A stretch of DNA of 64,000 nucleotides from Kluyvera genomosp. 1 (GTDB lineage Bacteria > Pseudomonadota > Gammaproteobacteria > Enterobacterales > Enterobacteriaceae), in NCBI RefSeq assembly GCF_001266615.1, contig NZ_LGHZ01000053.1, positions 1 through 64,000 of the forward strand. Reading direction: 5' to 3'. The position numbers and the translations under genes are program-made. The notes beneath the pieces were generated by a model that ran no database searches, was not told where the DNA came from, and saw only the letters and a program-made list of their open reading frames with translations. Shown piece after piece: positions 43,309-54,012 of the stretch. Each line of letters opens with the position of its first letter. The stretch's first letter is position 1.

Positions 43309-44475
43309 TCATACCTTCTCATCAAGCCAGTCAGCCCACCACTGCATCATCTCCCGGCGAGTATCCAGATAGGCGGCGTGGTTGTATACAGATCGCGTTC
43401 CACCGCTTACATGGGCCAGCTGCATTTCTATAGCGTCACCGTTCCAGTGCTTTTCATTTAGCACGGTGCTGAACTGGTGGCGCATTCCATGCCCGGAAGT
43501 CTGGCCTTCATACCCGAGGCTTCGTATAACGCCAAGTACAGCGTTTTCGCTGATAGGTTTCTTCCTGTCATTTCGCCCTGGGAAGCACAGTTCGTACTGG
43601 CCGGTAATCTGTTGCAGGAATTTTAATAGCTCTAGAACCTGGTCTGACATTGGAACGACATGTAACTTCCTACCTTTCATGACTTCAGGATCAATGCTTA
43701 TTAGCCTGGTTTCGTAATCTATTCCTGTCCATGCCAGCGAACGCAATTCCACTGTACGCATGGCTGTATAGTGAAGAATCTGCGCCGCAACCTTAGAAAC
43801 AACCCATCCGCCATATCCATTCAAGGCCCTCTGGAATTCGTGTATGCGATGCATAGGAAGGAAAGGGTAGTTCTTCTTCCTGTATCCTCGCATAGCGCCA
43901 GCAAGGTCTCGTGATGGATTGAATTTAGCCCTTCCAGTTACGATCGCATAACTGAATACTTCCCCACATCGACGCCTTGCTTTATCTGCACGCTCCATTG
44001 CCCCCCTATCCTCGAATAGCAGAATCACTTTCAGCAGAACCATGGGCTCAACTTCATCCATCTTCATGTGGCCTATGATGGGGAGTATGTCATCGCTAAA
44101 CATACTCAACATCTCATCAGCATATCCTTTCGACCATACCTTTGATTTGTGCGTGTGCCACTCCCGGAAAATATCACCGAACGAATCAGCCGCTTCCTCT
44201 TTCTCTTTCTTTTTTATGGACTGCTTCTGTTCTGCCGGATCAACACCTGCCAGCAATTTCATCTTAGCGTCAGATTGTCTTGCTCTGGCTTCAGTGAGTG
44301 GGATTTCAGGATATGGGCCAATGACCAGCGTCTTTTCTTTTCCGTCGAACCGGTAACGCATGCGCCACACCTTTTTCCCTGACGGAGGAACGAACAGGAA
44401 AAGGCCGCCTGAATCCGCAAGGCGATATGGTTTGTCAGCAGGCTTAGCTGCTTCGATCTGCTTTACCGTAAGCAT
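43309..44475 (-). CDS. intS: IntS-type tyrosine integrase
   Basis: 388 residues, close to E. coli IntS (385). N-terminal arm-binding domain (MLTVKQIEAAKPADKPYRLA, KKVWRMRYRFDGKEKTLVIG); core-binding region about 95-195 with RGAMERADKARRRCGEVFSY; catalytic part with Arg of MRTVELRSLAW, His329-x-x-Arg332 (GHGMRHQFST), His355 (LAHVS) and nucleophile Tyr364 (VYNHA). The C-terminal helix REMMQWWADWLDEKV matches IntS. It recombines attP with the 3' end of argW. It points away from argW, and its own promoter region overlaps the arm repeats, as in KplE1 where IntS represses itself. No clear ribosome-binding site. Confidence 0.96.
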   Translation of the reverse strand: MLTVKQIEAAKPADKPYRLADSGGLFLFVPPSGKKVWRMRYRFDGKEKTLVIGPYPEIPLTEARARQSDAKMKLLAGVDPAEQKQSIKKKEKEEAADSFGDIFREWHTHKSKVWSKGYADEMLSMFSDDILPIIGHMKMDEVEPMVLLKVILLFEDRGAMERADKARRRCGEVFSYAIVTGRAKFNPSRDLAGAMRGYRKKNYPFLPMHRIHEFQRALNGYGGWVVSKVAAQILHYTAMRTVELRSLAWTGIDYETRLISIDPEVMKGRKLHVVPMSDQVLELLKFLQQITGQYELCFPGRNDRKKPISENAVLGVIRSLGYEGQTSGHGMRHQFSTVLNEKHWNGDAIEMQLAHVSGGTRSVYNHAAYLDTRREMMQWWADWLDEKV

Positions 44476-44480
44476 GTGGG

Positions 44481-44634
44481 CATAAATCCGTGGTCATTTT
44501 CGATAATGCCCACAATATGCCCGCAAAAGTTTGGCGTAGTCAATTCATGTTGGGTAACGTCAGGTAATTAGCAATTGAGTTGGAAGCGAGTGGGAAAGGG
44601 TGTTTGGTAACGTCGGGAAGTGTTGGGTAACGCT
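44481..44634. repeat. Integrase arm-type repeats between int and argW
   Basis: Two repeat classes. TTGGGTAACG-type copies at 44550-44561, 44603-44614 (TTTGGTAACGTC) and 44623-44634. ATGCCCACA-type copies at 44506-44514 and 44517-44525 (ATGCCCGCA), with an inverted half copy GTGGGCAT at 44476-44483. The second class is shared with the attL arm at 5271-5291. Confidence 0.7.
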
Positions 44635-44638
44635 GATG

Positions 44639-44653
44639 TGGTGTCCCCTGCAG
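44639..44653. other. attR: attR core
   Basis: TGGTGTCCCCTGCAG, identical to attL. It is the last 15 bases of argW including CCA, now supplied by the phage so that the tRNA gene stays intact. Confidence 0.92.
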
Positions 44654-44713
44654 GAATCGAACCTGCAACTAGCCCTTAGGAGGGGCTCGTTATATCCATT
44701 TAACTAAGGGGAC
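44639..44713 (-). tRNA. argW: tRNA-Arg (CCT)
   Basis: 75 bases with encoded CCA. Acceptor GTCCCCT/AGGGGAC, D-arm around TAAATGGATATAACGAG, anticodon loop CTCCTAA with anticodon CCT (44680-44678), T-arm GCAGG TTCGATT CCTGC. It reads AGG codons. Known integration target of Sf6, CUS-3 and KplE1. Confidence 0.96.
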
Positions 44714-44724
44714 GAAGCGGCACG

Positions 44725-44753
44725 AGTATAGCGTTTTTTGTTCGCAGGGGTAA
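44725..44753 (-). promoter_or_regulatory. argW promoter
   Basis: Minus strand TTACCC (44753-44748), 17 bases, TATACT (44730-44725), twelve bases before the tRNA. Read-through of this transcript would enter the prophage towards int. Confidence 0.65.
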
Positions 44754-44808
44754 GTCCATCACCGCCTGACTGCTCAAACCATCGCCATTTTGACCGCCGA
44801 TCCCACCT

Positions 44809-45729
44809 TCAATCCTGTTTCGTCTTCTCTTTAGCCTGTAAGCGCCGCTTTTCCTTACGTGCGTTACTCATATCATTGCGGATTTGCGCGTGGCTCATTA
44901 ACGCGAATATAAAGGTACCGCCACAAATATTTCCGGCCAGAGTCGGTATAGCAAATGGCCAAATAAAATCGCTCCAGTGCAGCGTACCGTTAAAGACCAG
45001 ATAGAGAATTTCTACTGAACCGACCACAATGTGCGTGGTATCTCCCAGCGCAATAAGCCAGGTCATTAGAATAATCACGACGATTTTTGCGGCCCCGGCA
45101 GCGGGAAACATCCAGACCATTGTCGCAATCAGCCAGCCGGAGATGATGGCATTGGCGAACATCTCGGTTGGGCTATTTTTCATGACGTCCATTCCTATTT
45201 TGACGAAAGCATCGCGCGTCTGCTCATCAAATATGGGCATATGTTCAAATGCCCATGCGGCAATCCCGGTACCGATGATGTTCCCCAAAAGAACCACGCC
45301 CCAAAGCCTCATTAGCAAACTAAAGTTGCCGAGGGTGGGTTTTTGCATCACGGGCAGCACGGCGGTGACGGTATTTTCGGTAAACAGCTGCTGGCGGGCC
45401 ATAATGACGATAATAAAGCCGAAGGTATAGCCGAGGTTCTCCAGTAAGAACCCGCCGGGCACGCCTTCAAGCTGAACGTGAAAAATCCCCTTTGCTAGCA
45501 GCGATGCGCCCATGGATAACCCCGCGGCAATGGCAGACCATAGCAGCGCCATGGCATCGCGCTCCATCTCCTTTTCGCCCTCCTGGCGAATGTGCTCATG
45601 AATGGCCATCGCGCGAGAAGGAAGTCTATCCTCATCAACCTCTATCTTTTGCCCACTTTGTTTCTCTTCGCTTTCGACTTCTATCTCGTCGCTATGGCTA
45701 TCAATTTTTTCTTGTTTGATGTCATTCAT
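44809..45729 (-). CDS. yfdC: Formate/nitrite-family transporter YfdC
   Basis: 306 residues (E. coli YfdC: 310). A charged N-terminus of about 60 residues precedes six membrane segments of the FNT fold (SAIAAGLSMGASLLAKGIF, YTFGFIIVIMARQQLFTENT, LWGVVLLGNIIGTGIAAWAF and on). The substrate is unknown. Neighbour of argW as in E. coli. Confidence 0.93.
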   Translation of the reverse strand: MNDIKQEKIDSHSDEIEVESEEKQSGQKIEVDEDRLPSRAMAIHEHIRQEGEKEMERDAMALLWSAIAAGLSMGASLLAKGIFHVQLEGVPGGFLLENLGYTFGFIIVIMARQQLFTENTVTAVLPVMQKPTLGNFSLLMRLWGVVLLGNIIGTGIAAWAFEHMPIFDEQTRDAFVKIGMDVMKNSPTEMFANAIISGWLIATMVWMFPAAGAAKIVVIILMTWLIALGDTTHIVVGSVEILYLVFNGTLHWSDFIWPFAIPTLAGNICGGTFIFALMSHAQIRNDMSNARKEKRRLQAKEKTKQD

Positions 45730-46018
45730 CTCAGTATTCCTGAAAAAAGCACAGATAGCCTAAGCGTAGCGGCTTACGTCAGATGTACGGTCAGATGTAT
45801 TCTGAAAATGTTAGAATCCGTTTTTCAGACTTTATTATGTCTGTCGGTGCACAAGCCCCCGATGCTGGGATTACCAGGCTATGATCAAACCAACGAAACC
45901 AGTTATCTAGACATCGGTCGATGGGCTGTTACAATCGCTCACATCTAAATAGGCGGATACGCGAGCGTTCCGTCATGGATGGCAATCAGCGATAGCCATT
46001 ATCAACAGGGAGACATTT

Positions 46019-46774
46019 ATGAAGCTTCGCCTGTCGGCGCTTGCGCTGGGGACCACACTGCTCGTGGGCTGTGCGAGTTCCGGTACAGAACAGCAGGGGC
46101 GATCCGACCCGTTTGAAGGATTTAACCGAACCATGTACAGCTTCAACTTTAATGTGTTGGATCCGTACGTTGTTCGTCCCGTGGCCGTCGCCTGGCGCGA
46201 CTATGTTCCGCAGCCTGCACGTAATGGTCTTGGCAACTTTACCAGTAACCTGGAAGAGCCGGCCATTATGGTGAACTCCTTCCTGCAGGGGGATCCGTAC
46301 CAGGGGATGGTTCACTTTACGCGTTTCTTCCTGAACACCGTTCTCGGGATGGGCGGCTTTATTGATGTTGCCGGTATGGCGAACCCAAAACTGCAGCGTG
46401 TTCAGCCGCACCGTTTTGGCAGTACGCTTGGGCATTATGGCGTAGGGTATGGTCCGTACGTGCAGCTACCGTTCTACGGCAGCTTCACTTTACGTGAAGA
46501 CGTCGGCGATATGGCTGATACCACCTACCCAGTCCTCTCCTGGCTGACCTGGCCGATGTCGATTGGTAAATGGATGGTTGAAGGGGTGGAAACGCGTGCT
46601 CAGTTGCTCGACTCCGATGGCCTGCTACGTCAGTCCTCCGATCCGTACATTATGGTCCGTGAAGCATATTTCCAGCAGCATGACTTTATTGCTAACGGCG
46701 GCAAGCTGAAACCAGAAGCCAACCCGAATGCTCAGGCGATCGAGGGTGACCTGAAGGATATCGATTCGGAATAA
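46019..46774 (+). CDS. mlaA: MlaA (VacJ) outer-membrane lipoprotein
   Basis: 251 residues, as in E. coli. Signal peptide with lipobox LVGC (Cys18), then DPFEGFNRTMYSFNFNVLDP. MlaA forms a ring in the outer membrane with OmpF/OmpC and removes mislocalised phospholipids from the outer leaflet, passing them to MlaC and the MlaFEDB transporter. AGGGAG precedes the ATG. Confidence 0.97.
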   Translation: MKLRLSALALGTTLLVGCASSGTEQQGRSDPFEGFNRTMYSFNFNVLDPYVVRPVAVAWRDYVPQPARNGLGNFTSNLEEPAIMVNSFLQGDPYQGMVHFTRFFLNTVLGMGGFIDVAGMANPKLQRVQPHRFGSTLGHYGVGYGPYVQLPFYGSFTLREDVGDMADTTYPVLSWLTWPMSIGKWMVEGVETRAQLLDSDGLLRQSSDPYIMVREAYFQQHDFIANGGKLKPEANPNAQAIEGDLKDIDSE

Positions 46775-46787
46775 GCCATCAGCGGCA

Positions 46788-46823
46788 ATAAAAAAGGGTG
46801 AACATCATGTTCACCCTTTTTTT
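46788..46823. terminator. Bidirectional terminator between mlaA and fadL
   Basis: GGGTGAACAT (46796-46805) and ATGTTCACCC (46807-46816) flanked by A-run and T-run on either side; it serves both convergent genes. Confidence 0.9.
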
Positions 46824-46837
46824 ATGTCGGCAGACTA

Positions 46838-48154
46838 TCAGAAGCGATAGTTGAAGTTGGTCCCGAACAGCCAAGCCTTACCTTCAGATTTGAAGGTGTA
46901 ATTGCCTTCCTGAACGGTAACGGTTTGCCCGTGCATATAAGAAGCGCCGACATCGATAGAGGCATCTTCGTTAAACGCATAGGTGGTACCGGCGCTCAGC
47001 CAGAAACGGTCCTGGTCCGGGATGGAGATTGAGCGATGGTTCGCTGGAACCGGGCTATCATCGAACGCAATACCGGTACGGAAGGTCCAGTTTTTGTCGT
47101 AGTAATAGGTGGTACCCAACGCGATACGGTAAGCGTCTTTAAAGCTTTCGTCTTTATAGAACAGCTCCTGACCGTTTGAACCGGTTGCTTTCAGCTCCTG
47201 GAACTGGCTCCAGCTGGTATAGGCGATGCTGTAGTGGATTGCCCACTGCGGATCGACCTTGTTATAACCGGAGATTTCCCACATTTCAGGCAGGTTCAGG
47301 GTCAGAGAACCCGGAACGGTGCGACCGTCAGTGCCGTATGGCAGGCCTGTTATCCCGCGAGCTGCGAGCAGTTGGTTGCCGCGGCTAGTGATAGAGCTTT
47401 TATAATCGCCGTCGAAATCAATTTTTACTTCTGAGCGATAGGTCAGACCCCAGCGGTTATTTTTGTCCAGTTCATACAGGATACCTGCGTTCCAGCCATA
47501 GCCCCACTCATCACCTTTCAGGTGTGCAATTTGTGAATCAGGGCCAGTGATCCCAACTAAGTTACCGGCGGCACCTGGGAAATTCAGACTTGCATCACCC
47601 GCATAACGTTCAATCTTCGCTTTCGCGTACACAGCATCAAAACCGAGGCCGAAGCTCCAGTTGTTGGTCAGACGATATGCACCGCTCAGGTTCAGGTTGG
47701 CGGTTTGCAGGTCTGTTTTGCCGCCGTACATGCCAGCTGCATAGCTATTATTAAACTCGGTTGCCAGACCGTAGTTGGAGGTAACCGATGCACCCCAGCC
47801 AAACTGTTCATTAATTGGCATCACGAAGTGCATGTTAGGGACCCATGCAGTTGGCGCGATATTGTCGGCATCGGTACTTTTTCCGGTAGCCGGAGATTTA
47901 CCGGTAATATTCACATCTGGGTCAATAAATACCGCACCGATAGAAAACTCAGGGCGGTCGAACATCATAATCAGCGCCGGGTTACGGCTGGCATTACCCG
48001 CATCATCTGCGATAGCGCCTTCACCTGAATAGGCGCGGCCCAGACCAGAGGATGAGAATTCATTTAGCTGGAAACCTGCTGACCAGGCTTGGGTAGAAAC
48101 AAGTGCCACTGCAACAGCAAGAGCAGACTTCGTGAAACGGGTTTTTTGGCTCAT
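46838..48154 (-). CDS. fadL: Long-chain fatty acid outer-membrane transporter FadL
   Basis: 438 residues from the ATG at 48154 ([20 protein letters not shown], cleaved after AWS), which lies eight bases behind GAGG; an ATG two codons upstream is too close. [20 protein letters not shown] is the N-terminal plug region, and the rest a 14-strand barrel ending in NFNYRF. Slightly shorter than E. coli (446), with the difference in one loop. It imports long-chain fatty acids for FadI/FadJ and others. FadR operators lie upstream. Confidence 0.97.
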   Translation of the reverse strand: MSQKTRFTKSALAVAVALVSTQAWSAGFQLNEFSSSGLGRAYSGEGAIADDAGNASRNPALIMMFDRPEFSIGAVFIDPDVNITGKSPATGKSTDADNIAPTAWVPNMHFVMPINEQFGWGASVTSNYGLATEFNNSYAAGMYGGKTDLQTANLNLSGAYRLTNNWSFGLGFDAVYAKAKIERYAGDASLNFPGAAGNLVGITGPDSQIAHLKGDEWGYGWNAGILYELDKNNRWGLTYRSEVKIDFDGDYKSSITSRGNQLLAARGITGLPYGTDGRTVPGSLTLNLPEMWEISGYNKVDPQWAIHYSIAYTSWSQFQELKATGSNGQELFYKDESFKDAYRIALGTTYYYDKNWTFRTGIAFDDSPVPANHRSISIPDQDRFWLSAGTTYAFNEDASIDVGASYMHGQTVTVQEGNYTFKSEGKAWLFGTNFNYRF

Positions 48155-48245
48155 GACCATAACCTCATTGAGTTATTTTTATACAAACAATGTTACATGT
48201 AGTAACAGAAGCGCGAAGTGTAGGGGCTGGACTACAACTTAGAAA

Positions 48246-48276
48246 TCAGACCAGTGACGAGAGTATAGGTCTGACC
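48246..48276. promoter_or_regulatory. Candidate FadR operators of fadL
   Basis: GGTCTGACC at 48268-48276 is the palindromic core of the FadR site, and TCAGACCAGT at 48246-48255 a second partial copy. E. coli fadL also has two FadR sites in this region. Confidence 0.6.
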
Positions 48277-48526
48277 AGATGGGATGTTGCAATATTGTTT
48301 ATTAATATTTTCAAAGATGTTGTTTGAAACGAGATCTGGTTGGCAAAATTGCGGGTCTGGTCATGGGTATCCAAACGCTGAATTTGTTTTAGATCATTTT
48401 TAATTGTGATTTCGGTCACTTATCCGATTTCATCTCATTAACGACTGGAGAGGGACCGCAGGCGGGCGTAAAATAGGCACATAGTTTATCTGGCACCTTG
48501 AGTGCACAAAACAGAGGAAATCTGCA

Positions 48527-48811
48527 ATGAGTAAATGTAGTGCTGATGAAACCCCAGTTTGCTGCTGCATGGATGTTGGTACCATTATGGACAACACCGA
48601 CTGCACCGCATCATACAGCCGCGTATTCGCAAACCGCGCTGAAGCGGAAGAAACGCTTGCTGCACTGACGGCAAAAGCACGCGGCGTCGAGTCCGAACCG
48701 TGCCAAATCACCTCGACTTTTAAAGAAGTAGAAGGCGGCGTGCAGATGGATATCGACTTCGTCTTCGCCTGTGAAGCTGAAACCCTGATCTTCCAGCTGG
48801 GTCTGCGTTAA
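48527..48811 (+). CDS. yfcZ: YfcZ (DUF406 family)
   Basis: 94 residues, Cys-rich at the start (MSKCSADETPVCCCMDVGTI), matching YfcZ/YiiS proteins. Small cytoplasmic alpha/beta protein of unknown function. GAGG precedes the ATG. Followed by a strong terminator. Confidence 0.93.
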   Translation: MSKCSADETPVCCCMDVGTIMDNTDCTASYSRVFANRAEAEETLAALTAKARGVESEPCQITSTFKEVEGGVQMDIDFVFACEAETLIFQLGLR

Positions 48812-48839
48812 TCGCATTTCGGCGAACCGTTCTGAATAG

Positions 48840-48872
48840 CGCCCCTGTAGCTAATGCTGCAGGGGCGTTTTC
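48840..48872 (+). terminator. Terminator after yfcZ
   Basis: CGCCCCTG (48840-48847) pairs with CAGGGGCG (48860-48867), followed by TTTTC and more T. Confidence 0.85.
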
Positions 48873-48954
48873 TTTTGTGCTCAATGTGTTTTAGCTCCCA
48901 TTTTTTCCTCTCTTCGATTGGCTAAGTGTAAAAAATTAGTTAAGAATGTTATCA

Positions 48955-48963
48955 GGTCAGACC
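48955..48963. promoter_or_regulatory. FadR operator of fadIJ
   Basis: GGTCAGACC core within ATCAGGTCAGACCACTTGG, as in E. coli fadI. FadR would repress fadIJ until long-chain acyl-CoA accumulates. Confidence 0.7.
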
Positions 48964-48995
48964 ACTTGGTCGATTTCCGATAACAGGGGAGAATT

Positions 48996-50306
48996 ATGAG
49001 TCAGGCGCTACCGCTAATCACCCGTCAGGGCGATCGCATTGCTATTGTCAGTGGGTTACGCACCCCGTTTGCCCGTCAGGCGACCGCTTTCCATGGCGTC
49101 CCCGCCGTGGATCTGGGGAAGATGGTGGTGGGCGAAATGATGGCGCGCAGCGAAATATCCCCGGACGTGATTGAACAACTGGTCTTTGGCCAGGTGGTTC
49201 AAATGCCGGCGGCTCCTAATATTGCCCGTGAAATTGTCCTCGGTACCGGTATGAACGTGCATACCGACGCCTACAGTGTGAGCCGCGCCTGCGCGACGAG
49301 CTTCCAGGCGGTGGCAAACGTTGCCGAAAGCTTAATGGCAGGTACTATCCGTGCGGGTATTGCCGGTGGCGCAGATTCCTCTTCCGTTTTGCCGATTGGC
49401 GTGAGCAAAAAACTAGCGCGTACGCTGGTGGATGCCAACAAAGCCCGTTCGCTGGGGCAAAAGCTCAAACTCTTTTCCCGCCTGCGGCTGCGCGACCTGA
49501 TGCCGGTCCCTCCGGCGGTAGCCGAATACTCAACCGGTCTGCGGATGGGCGATACCGCAGAGCAGATGGCAAAAACTTACGGGATTACCCGAGAGCAACA
49601 AGATGCGCTGGCTAACCGGTCACACCAGCTGGCTGCTCAGGCTTGGGCGGCGGGTAAACTCAACGATGAAGTGATGACGGCCTATGCGCCGCCATATCGT
49701 AACCCGCTGGAGCAAGATAATAATATTCGCGCTAATTCGACGCTTGCTGACTATGCCAAGTTACGCCCGGCGTTTGACCGTCAGCACGGTACGGTGACGG
49801 CGGCAAACAGTACTCCGTTAACCGACGGCGCGGCGGCAGTGATCCTGATGACCGAATCCCGGGCTAAAGAGCTGGGACTTACGCCACTGGGCTATCTGCG
49901 TAGCTATGCGTTTACCGCCATTGATGTTTGGCAAGACATGCTGCTGGGTCCGGCCTGGTCTACGCCGTTGGCGCTGGAGCGTGCAGGTTTAAGCTTTGCA
50001 GACCTTACCCTTATCGATATGCATGAAGCCTTTGCGGCGCAGACGCTGGCCAATATTCAGTGTTTGGCGAGTGAGAAATTTGCCCGTGAAGTGCTGGGGC
50101 GCAGCCACGCTACCGGAGAGGTGGATGAAAGCAAATTTAACGTGCTCGGCGGTTCTATCGCCTACGGTCACCCGTTTGCGGCGACCGGCGCGCGCATGAT
50201 CACTCAGACGCTCAACGAACTGCGTCGTCGCGGCGGCGGCTTTGGTCTGGTTACCGCCTGCGCGGCGGGTGGACTGGGTGCGGCGATGGTACTGGAGGCT
50301 GAATAA
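48996..50306 (+). CDS. fadI: 3-ketoacyl-CoA thiolase FadI
   Basis: 436 residues, as in E. coli. Active-site cysteine in [14 protein letters not shown] (about residue 99), histidine in [12 protein letters not shown] and second cysteine in [14 protein letters not shown] near the end. Beta subunit of the anaerobic beta-oxidation complex with FadJ. The stop shares a base with the fadJ ATG. AGGGGAG precedes the ATG. Confidence 0.97.
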   Translation: MSQALPLITRQGDRIAIVSGLRTPFARQATAFHGVPAVDLGKMVVGEMMARSEISPDVIEQLVFGQVVQMPAAPNIAREIVLGTGMNVHTDAYSVSRACATSFQAVANVAESLMAGTIRAGIAGGADSSSVLPIGVSKKLARTLVDANKARSLGQKLKLFSRLRLRDLMPVPPAVAEYSTGLRMGDTAEQMAKTYGITREQQDALANRSHQLAAQAWAAGKLNDEVMTAYAPPYRNPLEQDNNIRANSTLADYAKLRPAFDRQHGTVTAANSTPLTDGAAAVILMTESRAKELGLTPLGYLRSYAFTAIDVWQDMLLGPAWSTPLALERAGLSFADLTLIDMHEAFAAQTLANIQCLASEKFAREVLGRSHATGEVDESKFNVLGGSIAYGHPFAATGARMITQTLNELRRRGGGFGLVTACAAGGLGAAMVLEAE

Positions 50307-52456
50307 TGGAAATGAAATCTGCATTCACACTTACCGTTCGCCCTGACAACGTTGCCGTAGTGGCGATCGATGTTCCCGATGAAAAAATGAATACCCTGAA
50401 GGCTGAGTTTGGCGGGCAGGTGAGGGCGATCCTCAAGCAAATCAGGGAAAATAAAGCCCTACAGGGTGTGGTGATCATCTCCGCGAAGCCCGATAACTTT
50501 ATTGCTGGGGCCGATATCAACATGATTGGCCGCTGTAAAAGTGCTCAGGAGGCTGAAGCATTGGCTCGTCAGGGCCAACAGGTGATGGCTGAACTCTCCA
50601 GCTTATCGATTCCTGTTGTCGCGGCAATTCACGGCGCGTGTCTTGGTGGCGGTTTAGAGCTGGCGCTGGCCTGTCATGCGCGTATCTGTACCGATGATGG
50701 TCGAACGGTGCTGGGGCTGCCGGAAGTTCAACTGGGTCTGTTGCCTGGTTCGGGTGGGACCCAACGCTTACCGCGCCTGGTTGGCGTGAGCACTGCGCTG
50801 GATATGATTCTTACCGGTAAACAACTGCGCGCGCGCCAGGCGTTGAAAGCCGGGCTGGTTGATGAAGTAGTCCCGCATTCCATATTGCTTGAGGCGGCCG
50901 CTGAATATGCGCGTAAACCGCGTCATGAACAGCGTCGCTTACCGATTCGCGAGCGTATTCTCGCCGGACCACTGGGTAGAAATCTGTTGTTCAGCATGGC
51001 GAGTAAAAAAACAGCGCAAAAGACCCAGGGGAACTATCCGGCAACCGATAAGATTTTGCGGGTGATTGAAACAGGCCTGGCGCACGGAACCAGTAGCGGT
51101 TACGAAGCGGAAGCTCGCGCATTTGGTGAACTGGCGATGACACCTCAATCACTGGCGCTGCGTAATATTTTCTTTGCCAGTACCGATCTGAAAAAAGATC
51201 CTGGCGCTAACGTTGAGGCGGGCCCGCTGCGATCGGTAGGGATCCTGGGTGGCGGTCTGATGGGCGGGGGTATTGCCTATGTCACGGCGGTTAAGGGGAA
51301 ACTGCCGGTACGTATCAAAGATATCAATGCCAATGGGATTAACCATGCGCTGAAGTACAGCTGGGATCAGCTGGAGCAAAAAGTCCGTCGTCGCCATATG
51401 AAGGCCGCTGAGCGGGATAGCCAGTTGGCGCTGATTTCCGGCGGTACTGATTATCGCGGCTTTGCGCATCGTGATGTGATTATCGAAGCGGTGTTTGAAG
51501 ATCTGGCGCTGAAGCAGAAAATGGTGGCGGAAGTTGAACAAAATTGTGCACCTCACACTGTTTTTGCATCAAACACCTCATCTTTACCGATTGGTGATAT
51601 TGCAGCCCTTGCTCAGCGGCCTGAGCAGGTTATTGGACTGCATTTTTTCAGCCCGGTAGAGAAAATGCCATTAGTCGAAGTGATCCCGCATACGGGCACC
51701 TCAGAGCAGACTATAGCGACCACCGTAAAACTGGCGAAAAAACAGGGTAAAACGCCGATTGTGGTGGCCGACAAAGCCGGTTTCTATGTTAACCGTATCC
51801 TGGCCCCATATATCGCTGAAGCAATGCGGTTGCTGGTAGAGGGGGAGAACGTTGACGATATTGATAACGCGTTGGTTAAGTTTGGTTTTCCAGTAGGGCC
51901 AATCCAGCTGCTGGATGAAGTGGGTATCGACACGGGCACCAAAATTTTACCTATTCTTGAAGCGGCTTACGGCGAGCGTTTCAGCGCACCTGCAAGCCTG
52001 ATTCAGGCAATTTTGAATGACGATCGCAAAGGTAGAAAAAATGGCCGTGGTTTCTATCTTTATGGTGTGAAAGGGCGTAAAAGCAAGAAACAGGTCGACA
52101 ACGCCGTCTATTCTCTTCCGGGAATGGCGGCTCGTCACAGCCAGTGCTCAGCGCAGCAAATCGCTGAGCGTTGCGTGATGTTAATGCTCAATGAAGCCGC
52201 TCGCTGCGTCGATGAGGACATCGTTCGTAGCGCTCGTGATGGTGATATCGGCGCAGTATTTGGCATTGGATTCCCACCGTTTCTCGGTGGCCCGCTCCGT
52301 TATATGGATACGCTGGGGGCGGGTGAAGTGGTTGCCCGATTGCAACGGTTGGCTACCCAGTACGGTTCTCGTTTCACCCCTTGTGAGGCACTTTTGCAGC
52401 GGGCAGAGCGTGAACAAACCTTTTGGCCAGGTCATGAAACAGATCCGCTGAATTGA
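50306..52456 (+). CDS. fadJ: Anaerobic beta-oxidation multifunctional enzyme FadJ
   Basis: 716 residues (E. coli: 714). Residues about 1-190 enoyl-CoA hydratase/isomerase ([33 protein letters not shown]); about 308-710 3-hydroxyacyl-CoA dehydrogenase with the NAD site [14 protein letters not shown] and [14 protein letters not shown]. Works with FadI as a complex. Confidence 0.97.
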   Translation: MEMKSAFTLTVRPDNVAVVAIDVPDEKMNTLKAEFGGQVRAILKQIRENKALQGVVIISAKPDNFIAGADINMIGRCKSAQEAEALARQGQQVMAELSSLSIPVVAAIHGACLGGGLELALACHARICTDDGRTVLGLPEVQLGLLPGSGGTQRLPRLVGVSTALDMILTGKQLRARQALKAGLVDEVVPHSILLEAAAEYARKPRHEQRRLPIRERILAGPLGRNLLFSMASKKTAQKTQGNYPATDKILRVIETGLAHGTSSGYEAEARAFGELAMTPQSLALRNIFFASTDLKKDPGANVEAGPLRSVGILGGGLMGGGIAYVTAVKGKLPVRIKDINANGINHALKYSWDQLEQKVRRRHMKAAERDSQLALISGGTDYRGFAHRDVIIEAVFEDLALKQKMVAEVEQNCAPHTVFASNTSSLPIGDIAALAQRPEQVIGLHFFSPVEKMPLVEVIPHTGTSEQTIATTVKLAKKQGKTPIVVADKAGFYVNRILAPYIAEAMRLLVEGENVDDIDNALVKFGFPVGPIQLLDEVGIDTGTKILPILEAAYGERFSAPASLIQAILNDDRKGRKNGRGFYLYGVKGRKSKKQVDNAVYSLPGMAARHSQCSAQQIAERCVMLMLNEAARCVDEDIVRSARDGDIGAVFGIGFPPFLGGPLRYMDTLGAGEVVARLQRLATQYGSRFTPCEALLQRAEREQTFWPGHETDPLN

Positions 52457-52643
52457 GGTCAAAGTAGGAGAACCCTGATTGAATACATGGTTTTTGACTA
52501 TTTTGTAAACAGATGTTGACTATACTTACGCCAGTAAGGTAAAAATCAGCGTTTCATTCAGTGAATGGATAAGGCACAATGCCCGGCTACCGCGTCACCT
52601 TAACGGTGACGCTGGTGCTTCTGGTTAACAAAAGCGGTGCAAT

Positions 52644-53129
52644 ATGCAAGTTTTTATTATGCGTCACGGCGACGCTGCTCTCGATGCAGCGAGTGATTCG
52701 GTTCGTCCTCTCACCGGTTGTGGTTGTGATGAATCTCGTCAGATGGCAACCTGGCTGAAAGGCCAAAAAGTAGATATCTCACGTATTCTGGTTAGTCCCT
52801 ATTTGCGTGCAGAGCAGACGCTGGAAGTGGTAGGGGAGTGCATGAACCTGCCAAAAGAGGTCGATGTTTTGCAGGAGCTAACGCCGTGCGGCGATATTGG
52901 GCTGGTCAGCGCCTACCTCCATGCGTTAGCGAACGAAGGCACGCCATCGGTGCTGGTGATTTCTCACTTGCCTCTGGTGGGATATTTAGTCGCTGAACTT
53001 TGCCCAGGCGAAGTCCCGCCGATGTTCACAACATCCGCTATCGCGAGCGTCACGCTTGACGCTGACGGACAGGGTAGCCTTAACTGGCAAATGAGTCCGT
53101 GCAATCTCAAAATGGCGAAAGCCATCTAA
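52644..53129 (+). CDS. sixA: Phosphohistidine phosphatase SixA
   Basis: 161 residues (as in E. coli). Histidine-phosphatase motif MRHGD with His8, and VISHLPLVGYL. SixA dephosphorylates NPr in the nitrogen PTS and was described as acting on ArcB. The gap before it contains a GCGTCACC/GGTGACGC hairpin at 52591-52611. Confidence 0.95.
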   Translation: MQVFIMRHGDAALDAASDSVRPLTGCGCDESRQMATWLKGQKVDISRILVSPYLRAEQTLEVVGECMNLPKEVDVLQELTPCGDIGLVSAYLHALANEGTPSVLVISHLPLVGYLVAELCPGEVPPMFTTSAIASVTLDADGQGSLNWQMSPCNLKMAKAI

Positions 53130-53225
53130 CGAATGCCGACGCAGGCCGCTGGATATTGCCAGTGGCCGCAATAAATCCAGACGCCATCAGACTGCCCGAA
53201 ACAGAGAGCCAGAATAGGCGCTTTA

Positions 53226-53272
53226 CTTTATCCGGTCTGTATGAAGGCGCTGTAGCGATAACCCGGATAAAG
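53226..53272. repeat. REP-like inverted repeat between sixA and smrB
   Basis: CTTTATCCGG (53226-53235) and CCGGATAAAG (53263-53272) in the gap between convergent genes. Likely an mRNA-end-stabilising or terminating element of the REP type. Confidence 0.5.
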
Positions 53273-53298
53273 CAATAATGCCAACTCCGGGAATCATA

Positions 53299-53850
53299 TC
53301 AGGGTAATTCCGGCGGTAGCCACTCTTCGACTTCAATCAATACCAGCAGCGCGGCATCTCCGCCGTACTCTTTCGACGCCTGATGAAATGCCATGACGTG
53401 TGGGTGCTGCGCCAGCCATAGCGGTGTTTGCTGCTTCAGAATATGTTTACCATGGCCGTGCATCACGCAGGCGCAAAAAACATGCTCCCGGCGACAGGCG
53501 GCTATCAGCGCGCCGAGTTCCTGTTTCGCCTCCATCTGCGTCAGGCCATGCAGGTCGAGGAACAGCTCCGGAGAATAATCCCCGCGGCGCAGTTTTTTAA
53601 GCTCGAAATGGCTGACGTCTTCACGCACATATTTCACCGGGCCGTTGGTGTTGAGCAGCGGCTGGAATTCATCAGAAAAATAGTGGCTGTTATCCGCCTG
53701 CTCTTGCAGCAGACGTTTGGGTGGGACTTCACTGATTTTCTTGCGCGGTGGACGATGGACAATCGTGTCCTGTTTAATTTTACGCGTCCCGGTCATCAAC
53801 TGCTGAAAGAGCGCCTGATCCTCCTCGCTCAGTGAGGGTGTCTTTTTCAT
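53299..53850 (-). CDS. smrB: Ribosome-rescue endonuclease SmrB
   Basis: 183 residues. The C-terminal Smr domain has [15 protein letters not shown] and [16 protein letters not shown]; the N-terminal part is an unstructured extension. SmrB cleaves mRNA at collided ribosomes. Divergent from prmB. Confidence 0.95.
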   Translation of the reverse strand: MKKTPSLSEEDQALFQQLMTGTRKIKQDTIVHRPPRKKISEVPPKRLLQEQADNSHYFSDEFQPLLNTNGPVKYVREDVSHFELKKLRRGDYSPELFLDLHGLTQMEAKQELGALIAACRREHVFCACVMHGHGKHILKQQTPLWLAQHPHVMAFHQASKEYGGDAALLVLIEVEEWLPPELP

Positions 53851-54012
53851 TGATTCTTCTCAGTCATTTTTTCCACTAGTTTACCTTTTCACGCCGCTCC
53901 CTGCAGCGAAAACGCTTTTTTCCCCGCAGCCTACGCAAGAATGCTGATTTATCGCCGTCTTCATGGCAAACTAGCCGCCGAATTTACCCCGACGCATGCC
54001 CTGGAGGACAAC

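Noticed and set aside
45592..45948. 118-codon frame across the yfdC start and the yfdC-mlaA gap
   Set aside because: Mostly antisense to the N-terminus of YfdC, no ribosome-binding site, and not part of the known order.
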